Shown here: positions 33,716-45,452 of the stretch, one piece after another
How positions within the stretch are numbered: position 1 is the stretch's first letter
How the letters are laid out: each line of letters opens with the position of its first letter
Assembly: GCA_020091685.1 (NCBI GenBank)
Contig: CM034613.1
Location: 7,897,104-7,961,103 of the forward strand
Length of the DNA stretch: 64,000 nt
Source of the DNA: Lutjanus erythropterus
Lineage: Eukaryota > Chordata > Actinopteri > Lutjaniformes > Lutjanidae
Reading direction: 5' to 3'
Position numbers and translations under genes: made by a program
Notes under the pieces: model-generated
The model's input: the letters and a program-made list of their open reading frames with translations, nothing else
Told to the model about the DNA's origin: nothing
The model's database searches: none

Positions 33716-33955
33716 TCAAGTTCATTTTATTTTTATGTAACAACTCATATAACTAATTTGCCTCTCAGAAAGCACTATATACACTAATCTCTAAAGCATC
33801 TGACGGCATCCTTCCTAACTGATTAGATCAGGAAAAACTCTTCTCAACCTTTATGTAACCCTTTAACTGGGGAAAAAGAGGAAACGTCAGGCAATAGATA
33901 GACATAACGATAAAAAAAAATAAGAATCTAGAGCAACAGAATGACAACAGTAGGT
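33716..33955. repeat. Dispersed fish repeat (TTTGCCTCTCAGAAAG type)
   Basis: The run AAGTTCATTTTATTTTTATG, then TTTGCCTCTCAGAAAGC, GACGGCATCCTTCCTAACTG, GATCAGGAAAAACTCTTCTC and CCCTTTAACTGGGGAAAAAG resembles a repeat I recall from many percomorph genomes. Recognised from memory only; no second copy in this window. Confidence 0.5.
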
Positions 33956-34352
33956 CTGAAGTATGCAAACATCTTCAACTTCCAGGTTCCACCAAGCACT
34001 TTTTGGACCTGGATCACCAAACCTCATATCCATTATGTCAATAGATGATATTTTTGTGCACTACATGGTGGAACTTTTATTCATTTCCACAACAAGACTT
34101 GATTTGATATCAAAGTGACTGTCAATGAAAGAGGCACTCAGACAGCCCAGACCTCTGCCAAGGCCAATAATCCAGTCTTCTATGATATCCAAATTATCCT
34201 AGCCCGCAATAACCTTTAAATAAGCTTATTTCAGCTTGGAAAAAACAGGATTATTTTGACATTGCTTATTCTTTACAGACTTGCTCCTTTGTTTCCACTG
34301 TGATGTTTGAAGTGGCTGTTATGTTTTGTTGTATGTTTAGTTGCAGCACACC

Positions 34353-35225
34353 ATTTACAACCCCAGTTTCAAAAAGTTTTGGACTTTGTGTAAAACATGA
34401 ATAAAAACAGAAAAAAGTTGGGGCAAGGGCAACAAAAGACTGGGAAAGTTGTGGAATGCTCCAAAAAATGCCTGTTTGGAACTGACTTCACTGAGGCCTG
34501 AGCTCATCAGAGGTGGACAAAGAGAGAGTGGAAAAGTGTGCTGTGGCCTGACGAGTCCACATCTCAGATTGTTTTCAGAAATCATGGACGTTGTGACCTC
34601 CGGGCTAAAGAGCAGAAGGACCGTCCAGCGCCAACTTCAAAACCCAGCATCTGTGAAGGTGGGGGCATGTGTGTTAGTACCCGTGGCTTGGCTAACTGTC
34701 ACAAAAGGTCCCATTAATGCTGAAAGGTGCGAACAGGTTTTGGAGCAACATATGCTGCCATCCGATGTCTTCTGCAGAGACGTCCCTGCTTATTTCAGCA
34801 AGACAATGCCAAGACACATTCTGCATGTGTAACACCATCATGGCTTCTTAGTAACAGAGTTCAGGGACCCTCTCGCAGTCCAGACCTGTCTCCAATTGAA
34901 AACACATTATGGGGCACAAAATACGAGAACCGAGACACCGCGTTGCTGAGCACCTGACGTCGTATATCAAGCAAGAATGAGAAAGCATCTAGTGTCCTCA
35001 TTTCCCAAATGTTGTTAAAAGAAAAGACGATGCATCACAGAGGTCTTTTTGGAACATATTGTAGGGATCAGATTCAGAATGAGTGTGTAAAGTTAATCAG
35101 TTTGAACATTAAATATCTTGTCTTTGTACTTTATTCAGTTGAATGTATGTTGAAAAGTTTTTTGCAAGTCTTGGCATTCTTTTTTTATTTATGTTTTACA
35201 CAATGTCCCAACTTTTCAGGCATTT
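34353..35225 (+). mobile_element. Tc1/mariner-like (DD34E-type) element Z, copy 2
   Basis: Left end ACAACCCCAGTTTCAAAAAG followed by GTGTAAAACATGAATAAAAA; right end, minus strand, has AAAAGTTGGGACATTGTGTA then AAACATAAATAAAAAAA. The imperfect inverted ends are about 45 bases. The 5' third of the transposase region is missing: sequence jumps from a GTTGTGGAATGCTCC non-coding leader to the catalytic core near 34500. Opposite orientation to the copy at 27602-28620. Confidence 0.85.
34520..35050 (+). pseudogene. Transposase pseudogene of element Z copy 2
   Basis: The catalytic core keeps three acidic positions in one frame: WPDEST with Asp codon 34550-34552; LFQQDNAKTHSA with Asp codon 34802-34804; RSPDLSPIENTLW with Glu codon 34898-34900. 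Between the first two, two stop codons occur (near 34715-34720) where the frame is shifted. Only 31 residues separate the second Asp and the Glu instead of 34, explained by a 9-base in-frame deletion just before RSPDL. The N-terminal DNA-binding part is absent. Tc1/mariner-type assignment rests on the QQDNA and SPDLSPIEN motifs. Confidence 0.85.
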
Positions 35226-36008
35226 GACTTTCACTATAAATACAATGGATTCATGCAAGTGCAACAAATGCAGCTCACGTTACCATAGACACCGCTGTCA
35301 AAATTGACTTATCTCACGATGTTAATGAAGGTGAAAAATAATTTGTGAATCTGCTCCAACATTTAATAGGTTCTTCCTTGGTCCACCTTATACACTTCCA
35401 CCAAATTGGGCTGATAGTTTTTCTGATCCTGCAGACAAACAAACGAACTGAACTGACCTGAACCGAACACATGACCTCCTTGTTGAAGGTAATTATCAAT
35501 GAATCTGTTTAACTACTGTACAACCGCTCATCAGAGTGTAAGCCTAACTGTCCGCACAGATGACTCGATGTATGTCAGATATGCATGCAGATGGTTTTGC
35601 TGTCCGTTGACCAGCCATGTGACCTCACATTAGAATCCATTTGAATACACCCGAGCAGAAATGTATAAGGCCAAATAAAGGCTAGATTGGGGCTCTGATG
35701 AGGTTCATAGTGTTAAGGCCACCTCACCATCCAGCCCTGTTAACAATCTGCATTCAGGCACAATGCTGACTGATTACTAATCAGAGACACGACGAAACAG
35801 CCAGCTGCTCAGCCTATCACAGCTCTCTGCAGACACACACACACACACACCCAAGAGTGGAGCAGAATACACACAGAGAGACAAAAAAAAGTGTGATTGC
35901 ATCTAGGTAAGGAAGCAAGTATAATGCCTATAATGTATGCGTTTGTGCACACACACAAAAGACATTCACGCACATACTCTTTCTTCCTTTTACTTTGTGT
36001 GTTTGTCA

Positions 36009-36010
<2 letters not shown>
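35226..36010. other. Non-coding DNA
   Basis: 35550-35800 is repeat-free and could be conserved, but nothing specific is recognised. Short CA run at 35832-35850. Confidence 0.45.

Positions 36011-36047
<37 letters not shown>
36011..36047. repeat. (CA)18 microsatellite
   Basis: Pure CA run. Confidence 0.97.
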
Positions 36048-36049
<2 letters not shown>

Positions 36050-37100
36050 AAACACACACTGACGCAGACCTCTAACAGCCTCCAATCAGCAGCAGTGCCA
36101 TGCAGAGATGAGAGGACCACACCTCGTTCTGAAAACAACTGAAATCAGTTTAAGGACACGTATTACCACCGCGCTCCTCGTGTGCCTCCCTCCTCCCTCT
36201 CCTCCCCCTTCCTTCCTCCCCCTAAACTCCTGCTTTTTTATTTTTCATCGTGTACCACCTGAGCTCTTCAAGGTTGCCGCCACAATTTGGGTCATTCAGC
36301 TCGGCCCCATTTCAGCCACCCCGCACAGACGCACACACGCGCACACACACACATGCAATCACACACCTCCCCCTCTGTGTATTACCTGACACCGCCAGGT
36401 GGGAGAGACTCCATTACCGAGTTGAACTCTGACCCGCCTTCGACTGCCTGGCCAGAGAAGAGAGATGTGTGGTGTATCTGTGTGTGTGTGTGTGTGTGAG
36501 ACAGAGGAAGAAGAGAAAGAGGTGAGCAGCTGAAATGAGGCTGGCCTAGATGTTTGTGTGTGAGTGAGCGCTCACATTTGTTTGTGCGTGCGTGTAGGCA
36601 TGTGGGTGGAGGTGGTGTTGGAGGGTGGTGTGTGTCTCAAATGACACCCCTGGCCATTATTAAGTCCACTTTATTCTCCGCTCTCTGGCATATTTTCTTC
36701 TCTCCATATGTTCACATTTTCCTCCTGAACCCGCTTCCATAACAATGCTCACTAAGTTCGCACACACACCAACATCTTATTAATATTCAAGACATCCAAG
36801 TAGTGTGTAAGTTTGGGAGTTGGCTCACATAGCATCAAATCCCACTCACAATAACCTGGAGAAGCCTTTACTTTCATTATACAAAACCACATTATATTAG
36901 TTTTGGATGTTGATATTTGCCAGGAGACTGGCTCATAGTTTCACCTCATCCGTTTATTTTCGTAATAAATGCTGTATCAAGTGAGAGTTCTGTAGAGTTT
37001 GCCCATTCATGCGCACAGAAAAGAGCACGGTTAAAGGGTCAGTTCACTCAGATTACAAAAACATACTTTCTCAACTTAACCAGAAGTTGTGCATAACTGC
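36048..37100. other. Pyrimidine-rich then GT/CA-rich non-coding DNA
   Basis: 36184-36226 is C/T-rich with several C tracts (i-motif or minus-strand G-quadruplex potential). CA runs at 36330-36352 and GT at 36477-36498. A TTAAAGGGTCAGTTCACTCA segment at 37032 is a MITE-end fragment. No gene seen. Confidence 0.5.
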
Positions 37101-37440
37101 TAGAGATGAAACGGTATGAAAATTTCATATCATGGTTATAGTGACCAAAACTATCAAGGTTATCAGTATTATTATAGAATTGTTAGAAGGCTCTGAAAAT
37201 ATTCAACAAAGCACTGACACACACACACACTGAAATCATTTCACCAAGTTTTATATTGCAAACTTCTCAGTGATTTGAAATGACATCATGTCCTTTGTGA
37301 TGTCATTGTTTTCACTGATACAAAACAAACCCATGTTGTCAAAGTGCCTGCATCTGGGAGGCTGCCGCTAATGTTGTTGGACGGTATTTAACCATGAGTT
37401 TTTTAAAGTGCGGTAATCAAACATAGTTTTGATGATCATT
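37101..37440. mobile_element. hAT-like non-autonomous relic (ACGGTATGAAAATTTCATAT type)
   Basis: Begins CTAGAGATGAAACGGTATGA and has ATGGTTATAGTGACCAAAAC, ATTTCACCAAGTTTTATATT and CTCAGTGATTTGAAATGACA. From memory it is a frequent fish element; ends here are decayed. Confidence 0.5.
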
Positions 37441-37829
37441 GAAATTGGGAATGGTAAGACTAATCATCAGGAATTTTATTGTGGCTTATCCTAAAATTCA
37501 ATCATTTCCTCCATGCTACCCGCAGAGATCGCTTTGGTTGATCTTGAGATGTCAGCTGGAGATTTCTGCCTGGAGTTTTATGGGTGTGGACCACACAGGG
37601 TATTCAGCCATGTTTAGAAAAATTCCAAATCGCAAAGAGCACAGCATGCTTTCTTCTCTGTGAACTGCGAACTGTGTAGGGAAGAAGCAAACAATGGTTC
37701 ATCACTTTGCTCTGAGTTGACAAGTAAGATTAGTCACAGTGCCACAGAGGAGATTTACTATATTACAGATATTTTTAGATTTTAATTTACTTTTAATGTA
37801 AAATTAATATTAATTAAATAATAAATACT
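37441..37829. other. Non-coding DNA
   Basis: No gene seen. Confidence 0.5.
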
Positions 37830-38222
37830 TTTAGATTTATGGAGGTCAGAAGTCACTGTGACCTCACAAAACATATACACTTAAAATGACAAAGATTTCA
37901 CACAAATGTCTAATAGGATAAAATGATGAGGTGATGACTTTTTATATCCCAAAGGTCAGCTTCACTGTGACATCATAATGTTCAGCTCTCTATCAGTTCT
38001 CTGTAAAATAAAAAAAAATAGTCTCGTAAAGAGAGAGTGAAGACAGCATGTTCCTCATTGGAAATTATTCCCTGGAACCATACACACTTTACCACCATAC
38101 TTTTTTATTAAATTCCTGCAAAAATCTCACTACTCACATTAGTCTGAACAGACGTGGATATAAATTGCAACTTGACTGGTTGGCGGAGGCGTACAGCCAC
38201 GAGGCAGTAATTCTAGTTGCCA
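37830..38222. mobile_element. Dispersed repeat X, copy 3
   Basis: Shares with copy 1 TCTAATAGGATAAAATGATG, GAAGACAGCATGTTCCTCAT, GGAAATTATTCCCTGGAACC, TTATTAAATTCCTGCAAAA and the end GGCGGAGGCGTACAGCCACG. It shows what the 10.1 kb copy looks like without the inserted hAT-like element: AGTGAAGACAGCATGTTCC is continuous here. Confidence 0.65.
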
Positions 38223-39052
38223 AAGATATATAAGAAAACACTTGACTGTTTTCTGTGGATTATCCCGCAGGGACACTGTTAGTTTTCACTACTGTTAGTG
38301 CCACAAATGAAATTCCATTCACCTCCACCGTTTGTGCTTGTTTCGAGGCATAAATCTCCACCCCCAGTTGGCCTTTAAGGAATTTCCCACAATATTTTTT
38401 AAAGTAACACCTGTTGATTCAGCCTATAGCTTCTTTTTCCCTTGCTTTCTGTAGTAGGTCCTTCTTTTGTATCGCTTTAAACATGATGGAAATAATGTAT
38501 CAGTGGTTAGTTTGGAATAAACATGAAAACGTGGGCAGTCAATATGAGAGGTGATAAACGCCATGACTGCGCAGTAGACAAGGAAAGAAGTCTCCTACGG
38601 AAAATCAAATTTCATGAACTGAAACTCAGAGGAAAAAGTCATGGCGGTAGGCTACTGCCAAAACTGTTTTACTGACGAGTAGGTGATGTCGTGCCAAAAC
38701 AGCACAGCATTGTTTATTTTGGTGCCAAACATGGAGAAAATGATGAAAAAACAAAACAAAGATATCATGTATTACGAATCTAATCAGGATAGGAGCCACT
38801 CGCCAAAATGTTGTGCCTCTCCGTGTAACACAGCACTCCTCAGCTCTGTTTACAACAGAAACCCCCTAAGCAGCGCACTATGATATGGGAAAGAGAAGAA
38901 GAAAAGAGAAGTGGAATTTTGGCAAAATTTGGGTGTGAGCTCTCCATCGGAGCAGAGCAACAGCCCCCTTCTGTTTTCTAAATGTGGCCTCCTGCCTCTC
39001 TCTACGGCATGCCAAGGCTGCTGTGGTGGGCGGAAAGAGGGAGAAGGGTTTC

Positions 39053-39055
<3 letters not shown>
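38223..39055. other. Non-coding DNA
   Basis: No gene seen. Confidence 0.5.
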
Positions 39056-39105
<50 letters not shown>

Positions 39106-39204
39106 TGCCAGAAGAGGGAAAAGAAGGAGAGATCTGCTGCATATGGATGTATCTTTGCATGTCTTTTTCATTATGCATTCTGCATCTCTGGGTGTTTGTG
39201 CATT

Positions 39205-39240
<36 letters not shown>
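39056..39240. repeat. Two GT arrays, the second ending in a (CG)4 run
   Basis: GT run 39056-39104, intervening 100 bases, then GT run 39205-39230 joined directly to CGCGCGCG (39231-39238), an alternating purine-pyrimidine run with Z-DNA potential. Confidence 0.95.
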
Positions 39241-39243
<3 letters not shown>

Positions 39244-39313
39244 TTGAAGTTGGGGGAGGTGGCTGTGTGACAGAGCGCATTTGACAGAGGCAGGCAAAAT
39301 GGTAGTCAGATCA

Positions 39314-39327
39314 GTCGCCGTGGTAAT
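39314..39327 (+). promoter_or_regulatory. X-box-like motif
   Basis: GTCGCCGTGGTAAT differs from GTNRCC(N2)RGYAAC only at the last base. Isolated and weak. Confidence 0.2.
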
Positions 39328-39509
39328 TGGGCGCTCTTGACGTTGTCATTTGCAGCGCCTGGAGCTGCCATTAAAGTGTGTGTGTTTGTCACTGTGAGTG
39401 TGTGTGTGTGTACGTGCGTACAGCTTGTGTGTGTGTTTTCACTATATGTCCTGACCGACACTTCACACCCCCATAGAATAAATATATGGCTTTTGTGTAT
39501 AACTTTACC

Positions 39510-39994
39510 GGCCACACTTTATTTTACAGTACACCAATAAGGCATAACAAGCCATACTTTTTATCAAATTGGACAAAAATCAGATTTATTAGATCATCTG
39601 TGAGACCTTTATCAGAAATTAATAGTGGGTAAATAGGGGTACATTACAACAGAACTGCACTGTAAACTAAAGTTTATTATTTCTCATTGTTAGACCTTTT
39701 TTAGACTTTATTAGAGGGTAGTTAGGAACACATTCCAGCCGAATTGTACTGTAAATTAAAGTGTGTCGTTTCCCATTGTTATACCCTTATTAGACTTTAT
39801 TACAGCGTCATTAGGGACATTGCAACACTACGGCACTGTTCTGTTGAAATGTGTCCCTAATTACCCTCTAATAAAGTTTAAAAAGGTTCTCACAAAAACA
39901 TATTATTTCATATTTTTGTCTAATTTAATACAAAGGGCAGGCTGTTACATCTTATTACTTACTTCTTATTAGTGCTGTAAAATAAAGTGCGACC
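39510..39994. mobile_element. hAT-like non-autonomous element W, copy 2, with perfect 8-bp target duplication
   Basis: ACTTTACC stands immediately before (39502-39509) and after (39995-40002) the element, exactly 8 bases as hAT transposases make. Left end GGCCACACTTTATTTTACAG; right end on the minus strand GGTCGCACTTTATTTTACAG. The interior has two diverged tandem units about 89 bases long, each with CTGTAAAYTAAAGT and TTAGACTTTATTA. No transposase, so it must have been moved in trans. Preserved duplication suggests it is younger than its sibling at 32080-32703. Confidence 0.9.
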
Positions 39995-40002
39995 ACTTTA
40001 CC

Positions 40003-40985
40003 ACAACAGCGATGACTGTGATGTATGTGTGAGTGCACACACACATGTTTATACAGACCCCGCATCTCCCCTCCCATCCTCCCTCCCTCTATCTGTGCGT
40101 TTCATAATGTGTGTGTTGAGTTGACATTTTAGCGTTCTCTCAGTGCCGGCCGGCATCTCTCGCTCTGCACCCCTCAGTAATTTCCCCACTGACTGTCTGC
40201 TATCTGGCTGTCTGTGCCTTCCTCTGCTCTCTCCCTCTATCTCTGCTCTCCTATATGAGATGGTATGCCTGAATCACCTCCATTTTGTCACCGTGACCTC
40301 AATATAGTTTGTCCACCACCCATATTTCCGTATGCTGCCGGTTTTTCCTGTTTATACAGTAAGTCTGTCTTTCACTCGGGTCAGCTGTCTCGCCTGTCTC
40401 TCTGTCTCTACTGATAATGAGCGCTGATCAATTCATTACTTTAACTGACCTTTACAGACACAGACTGTTAGTCTGGCGTCACTGGATGGGAAGGAATCAA
40501 TAGTTCTTCATCAATGATTGAATATGAAAAAGAACAGTGAGGCGGTTTGAACTGCAGTTGTTAATGGCCAATAGCTGATATTTTGTGTATTCTCTACTTT
40601 AAATCCAATCAATATTCAGCGTTTCCCTCAGAACTTTACCAGACTGGAAATGCCTCTGAAGCAGCATTAGATATGGTCCGCTGCAACCTTCTGCACTATC
40701 TCCATTGATACAGAGAATGATAATCATAATAATAATTAATTCATGCTCATTCTGAGTAAAATGTTATGTTACAGCTCAATTGAATGAATGAGGGCCTCTT
40801 CTTAAATTTTTTCTCCAGTGGTTTCCTCTAGTTTTTTTCCTTAAAGGTTTTTCCTGTTTTTGAATCTGATTTCCTCAGTTGATTAAACTCATATCAGCTG
40901 ACTCGGGTCCGTGACACTGCTCCCAACCTGAGTTAATTGTGGGTCGGATTTTTCAGTTTTGGTGAATAGTCATCTTTCTTAAGGA
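40003..40985. other. Non-coding DNA, CT-rich at 40070-40260
   Basis: No gene seen. Confidence 0.5.
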
Positions 40986-40993
40986 TTAAAACT

Positions 40994-41300
40994 AATCTCA
41001 AAGGGGAAATCCACTGATTTTACACATCAAAGACTGTTTACAGGTCTTGGGGAGTTTTACTGCTTATGTGAAAAAAAAGTTGTGTAAAGCTCCAAAGGGA
41101 GCTGCATGAAGTCTGATAAACTGCCTAAAACTCAAGTGATATCACTTGAGTCACCCTCTGTTGGGGCTGAAGACCGCAAGTTTGAAAATGAAGAAAATCT
41201 GGGAGTTGTGGAGTTGGACAGAAGTGAGCTGGCCAGACGTCTGAAGCTCCCTCCTCATTTCAGTTTGAGGCCAGGAACAGGAGAAATGAAATGATGATGA
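40994..41300. repeat. Dispersed fish repeat (GGGGAAATCCACTGATTTTA type)
   Basis: GGGGAAATCCACTGATTTTA, CACATCAAAGACTGTTTACA, GGTCTTGGGGAGTTTTACTG and GCATGAAGTCTGATAAACTG are segments I recall from a common repeat in other fish. It explains the short open frame at 41106-41294, which is therefore not a gene. AAGTGATATCACTT at 41133-41146 is a perfect 14-base palindrome. No second copy in this window. Confidence 0.45.
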
Positions 41301-43190
41301 CGCTGTCGGCCCAGCAACCAGCGCTTGCCGTATATTTGCATAGGTGTGTGCGTCGTCATCGAGATGTGTGTGAGCTGCAAGTTTGCTACATTACGTTTGC
41401 TACGTCCGGTAAAATTAACAGGAGAGACTTTACTTGTTTAAAACATGGCAGCCCATGATTCTACTTCTTAGGAAGACAGAAGGCAAATATAATTGTAATT
41501 TAATTACAAGACCTTTTCCACTTTTTTAGTCTGCTTTATTTTTCCATATGAAACCAATGTTATATTGTGTTGGCATCATATTTTTGGACATTTAAGTCAA
41601 GGGCAGAAGGGGTTGGGGAGGGTTCTGTTATTGAAAAGTATAATGGAAGTAAAATGTCTCTTATTTTATACTGTTCAATAAAATTTAATAAAAACAAAGT
41701 TTGAATAAACTAAAGTAATAAAACTTTATTCGTACACCTACTTTTCTTTTTATTAAAGTCAGGTTTCCCCATGTGACAGAACTAAGACTAGTTAAAATGC
41801 CTTGTCAGATCATCATGAAACACACTTCAAATTTGACCAAGAGAAACAAAATAAAACTCAGTAAAATCATCGGCTAGTCTTTCCATTGTTCCAATAATTA
41901 CCAGCTCTGGTTTGGTCAAAATAAATCCCAAATTCAGTGCGTTAAAAATATTCTGGTTACATGCTGTTTTCCACTCACTCGTCTTGTAATTTTTTTTTAT
42001 TCTATGGTTAATTGAACTTCTAATATGTGTTTTGCATATTACTGTATTATTTATTGAGTCTGTTTTTCCACAAGTATGTATAATGTAAAATTTGTATTAC
42101 CATAACACATAACAGATATGCTGTAGTATACATAGCATACTACATTTAAATAACATGCTTTTTGTGATCATGCATTTTGGGTATTTTACACATATTTTTA
42201 GGCATATGTCATAATCACCATCAATGCTGCCATGCATCTCCAAGGCAACTTTTTATGAGCTAAGAAAATCAGCCCTTTTTCAGGTTTGCGCCAGTGCAGT
42301 TTTCAGATAATCCAATGGATTTTGTGTGGTTTATTAAACCGACAAAGCAGGAGATTTTTTTTCCAACTCATGATCCTTAAATTCAAAATCACTTAACATC
42401 AAATCGATATAATTGGGTTTATAAAGTCCATTAAGACACTGGATGGGATATCGGCCTATAAAGATAAATCTGACTTGATAATGTTGTTCCAGTCAATAGA
42501 AAAGTGTAATTAATTATTCAAATATCTAATCAATTAAAGTGCATCAGTGTGAGATAAAGATGTCACTAAAAAGACTGACTCAGATATCAGCGAGCCAATA
42601 ATCAGTGTGACCTCAGTCGAGTTTAAGAGATTCTCCATGTCAGTTTGGTATCAGCTCTTTTTGCAGTATCTCATGATATCTTGAACTCTGAAGTTTCCAT
42701 CTTTTTTTTTCCTTTAGATTCAATCTAGTTTGGCGTATTTGCTCCTCTGCCTGTTTGTCTCCATCTGTTTGCATTCTGCCGTTCTTACTCTCTGTTTATT
42801 GACCTTTGCTTTCTGTCTGTCTGCTCATCTGTCTTCCATGTTGTCCTCTTACCTCTCCCCCTGTCTGTCTGACTCCAATTTACTTTCTGTGTCTGTACCG
42901 TCCAATCACACACCTTCACTTTCACACATGCCTTCCTCAAACCTGCACCTATTCTCCGCTGGGGACGAACCAACACGCAGGTCTCCTGCTGCAGTCAATG
43001 CTGTGTTGTGTTTGTGTGTGTGTGTGTGTGTGTGTATGCAGGTATGTATTCATTGTTAATTAACCCCCGTCACCCCACCTAACCCCCCCAGGAGTGGCTG
43101 TGTGCTGAGCTCGATCCCTGAGCCCCAGCCTGCTAATCCACACCTGGGTCTCCCACACACACAAACACAAGTGCACTAAGAAATATAGGT
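41301..43190. other. Non-coding DNA
   Basis: AT-rich to about 42600; CT-rich at 42740-42960; GT run at 43011-43034. No gene seen. Confidence 0.5.
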
Positions 43191-43194
43191 GCTA

Positions 43195-43650
43195 ACTAGA
43201 ACCATATACGCTTCTTTTGGCTTTTCACCATGGGAGAACCCTTTTGGTTATTATAAATGGTCCACGTGGAACCTTTTTAGAGGGTTCTGCCTAGAACCCA
43301 ACATAAAGGGTTGTACCTAATCATCTGTGAATGGTTTCACCCAAATCCCCCCATAGACCTTTTTCCAGCAAATTAGCTTTAGTTCTTGAACTGGTTCTGT
43401 TCAAAATCCTCAGAATCTTGGTGCTGTCTAGTGGACCAGACCGCAGAACCAGACCTATCATTTTAATAATCTGTTACAATTATCATTATTACTTTTAACA
43501 GCCATGCTTTCAACAGCAGTACTTGAAGAACTCGTTCTTCAATTAACCCTTTGTTCAAGGAAGGGTTCTTCAGAAGCAAATGGTTCTGGCTTTAACCTTA
43601 AAACCCTTCAAGAAGAATCCTTTTGGAACCCTTATTTCTGCCAGTGTACA
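43195..43650. repeat. GGTTCT/AGAACC palindrome-rich dispersed repeat, copy 2
   Basis: About ten GGTTCT/AGAACC hexamers including GGGTTCTGCCTAGAACCC at 43282-43299, an 18-base stretch with 7-base inverted arms. Ends near CTAGAACCATATACGC and TGGAACCCTTATTTCTGCC. Same family as 4320-4950. Confidence 0.6.
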
Positions 43651-45452
43651 ATCACACACACACTGATCACATAGTGAGGCGTTTAAGGTGTGAAAGATAT
43701 GTAACTCGTGTAAATCTGTTGTTGTGTGAGAACACAAAAGCATATCAGCACTGCAACACCTGTGCAACAGTGGTTACTGTGTGTATCTGTGTGTGATATC
43801 ACACAGTCTGAGCTGGAACACATTATACACACCTGGGAGGATTTCAGACTCATACAGCTATGCCACATTGCTACACACCCAATCACATAAAAAAGTAGAC
43901 ACACACACACCACAACTATGCAGACACACACTCTCAAACACACACACACACAGTCCCGGCCAGGCGCACCTCTCCAGGCCTGAGCGCGAGTTGTCTGGCT
44001 GTCACTGTGGCATGTTGTGCCAGGGAAAAAGAGGAAAGCGAGGCTGAAGCGTGCTGTTACGCAACCCACTAAGGACGAAGACCGAGTCTCTTGATGACAC
44101 ACACACACATACACAAACCCACAAACCCACCAAGGGCTGGGTCTGGATTACAGCTCTCTGCCTCTTTGTGTGGATACCAGACACGGGTGCCATGCTGCCA
44201 ATGCAAATGCCAACCCAGATGCCAACCAGTGTGTGCTTGTGGGTGTGTGTGTCAGTGTGTTTTGGGCAGGAGAAGAGTGACGGCTACAATGCACACACGA
44301 GTGGCGTGTGTTTGATTGGTGAGCAAACAAGCAGACTGGCATGCACACATACGGCCCCGCTGCAACGCATGCACGGTCGGACACACACACCCACGCTTTG
44401 GCACACGTATGCACACTTATACAAACAGCCGCATAAACATGCATGAGCACACACGCACACAAACACACACATACTCCATTGTGACTTTATATGCAAGAGC
44501 TAATTGTCTCTCTGGTGCTTTTTGTTTTGCCATTATGTGCTTTCTCCCTCTACTCCCCTGTTTAAATGGAGATACTGTCCAACACTGAGTGCGTACGTGT
44601 GTGTGTGCCTGTGTAAATGAGTGTGTGTGCGCGAGTACGGGCATGTGTGCCATTTCAATCCCCTCACTTGGATGCCCACAAAAACGCTTGTCCTGAAAGA
44701 GTCCTGCTGTTGATGTGATTGTTTTATGGCTGTTTCCATATTTGGGCAGATTCAATATTCTATTCCACTGTCTCGCTTGCCAGCAGCTTTGACCACGCTA
44801 TTTGCCTTTCCCTGTCATTCAGGAATGCTCGGGCCCATTCAAACCTAAACACAGCTTGTGTTTATACCACCAGCCTCGTGAAACACTGGGCCTGTTAATA
44901 CACTTGAGAATTATCCTAAAACAAATAACTTTCAATCGTCAAGGTCAGGGGACTATGAAAATATGTGATCCCTTGCGTTCCTGGGCCCTCCCGGTGGCGA
45001 TGTTGAACGTTATGAGCTGGGCTGGCAGTGGAGCATTTTATAGAGCCCATATTAGGGTTGGACGGTGATCAGGATGTTATTGAATGTGTGTCTGGCCTGC
45101 TAAATCCGTTGACTGGACCGGCGACAGAGCCAACACCGTCAGAGAGGGCTAAACACCCCTCAAAAGTAGATCTTGCTGAGCCATAGCTCTCTCTACACTC
45201 AATTTCACTTCATTTGAGAGCGCTGCGCCAGCACAAGTGAAAAGTCATTGTCAGGTGGGAATAAAGGAGTATATTTTCTGTGGCCAATCACAGTCCAGAG
45301 AGGTGTCCAAAACTGCCTGCTTTACGAGCACAGTCTCCGGGAAACTATCCTCTGTTGAACCTGCTCTGACCAGGCACAGGTGTCAGGATTTAATGAAGAG
45401 GCTGTGACTGCTGGCTGGGAAACACACCAAGAGACAGTACAGTGCTTTAAAA
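43651..45452. other. CA/GT-rich then single-copy-looking non-coding DNA
   Basis: 43760-44660 is full of short CA and GT runs in both orientations, which generate many overlapping Cys/Val and His/Thr frames. 44760-45400 is repeat-free and GC-balanced but no exon is recognised. Confidence 0.5.

Noticed and set aside
38878..39297. 139-codon and overlapping frames around the GT arrays
   Set aside because: His/Thr and Cys/Val runs are microsatellite translation.
41106..41294. 62-codon frame with charged, protein-like composition
   Set aside because: Falls inside a sequence I recognise as a dispersed fish repeat.
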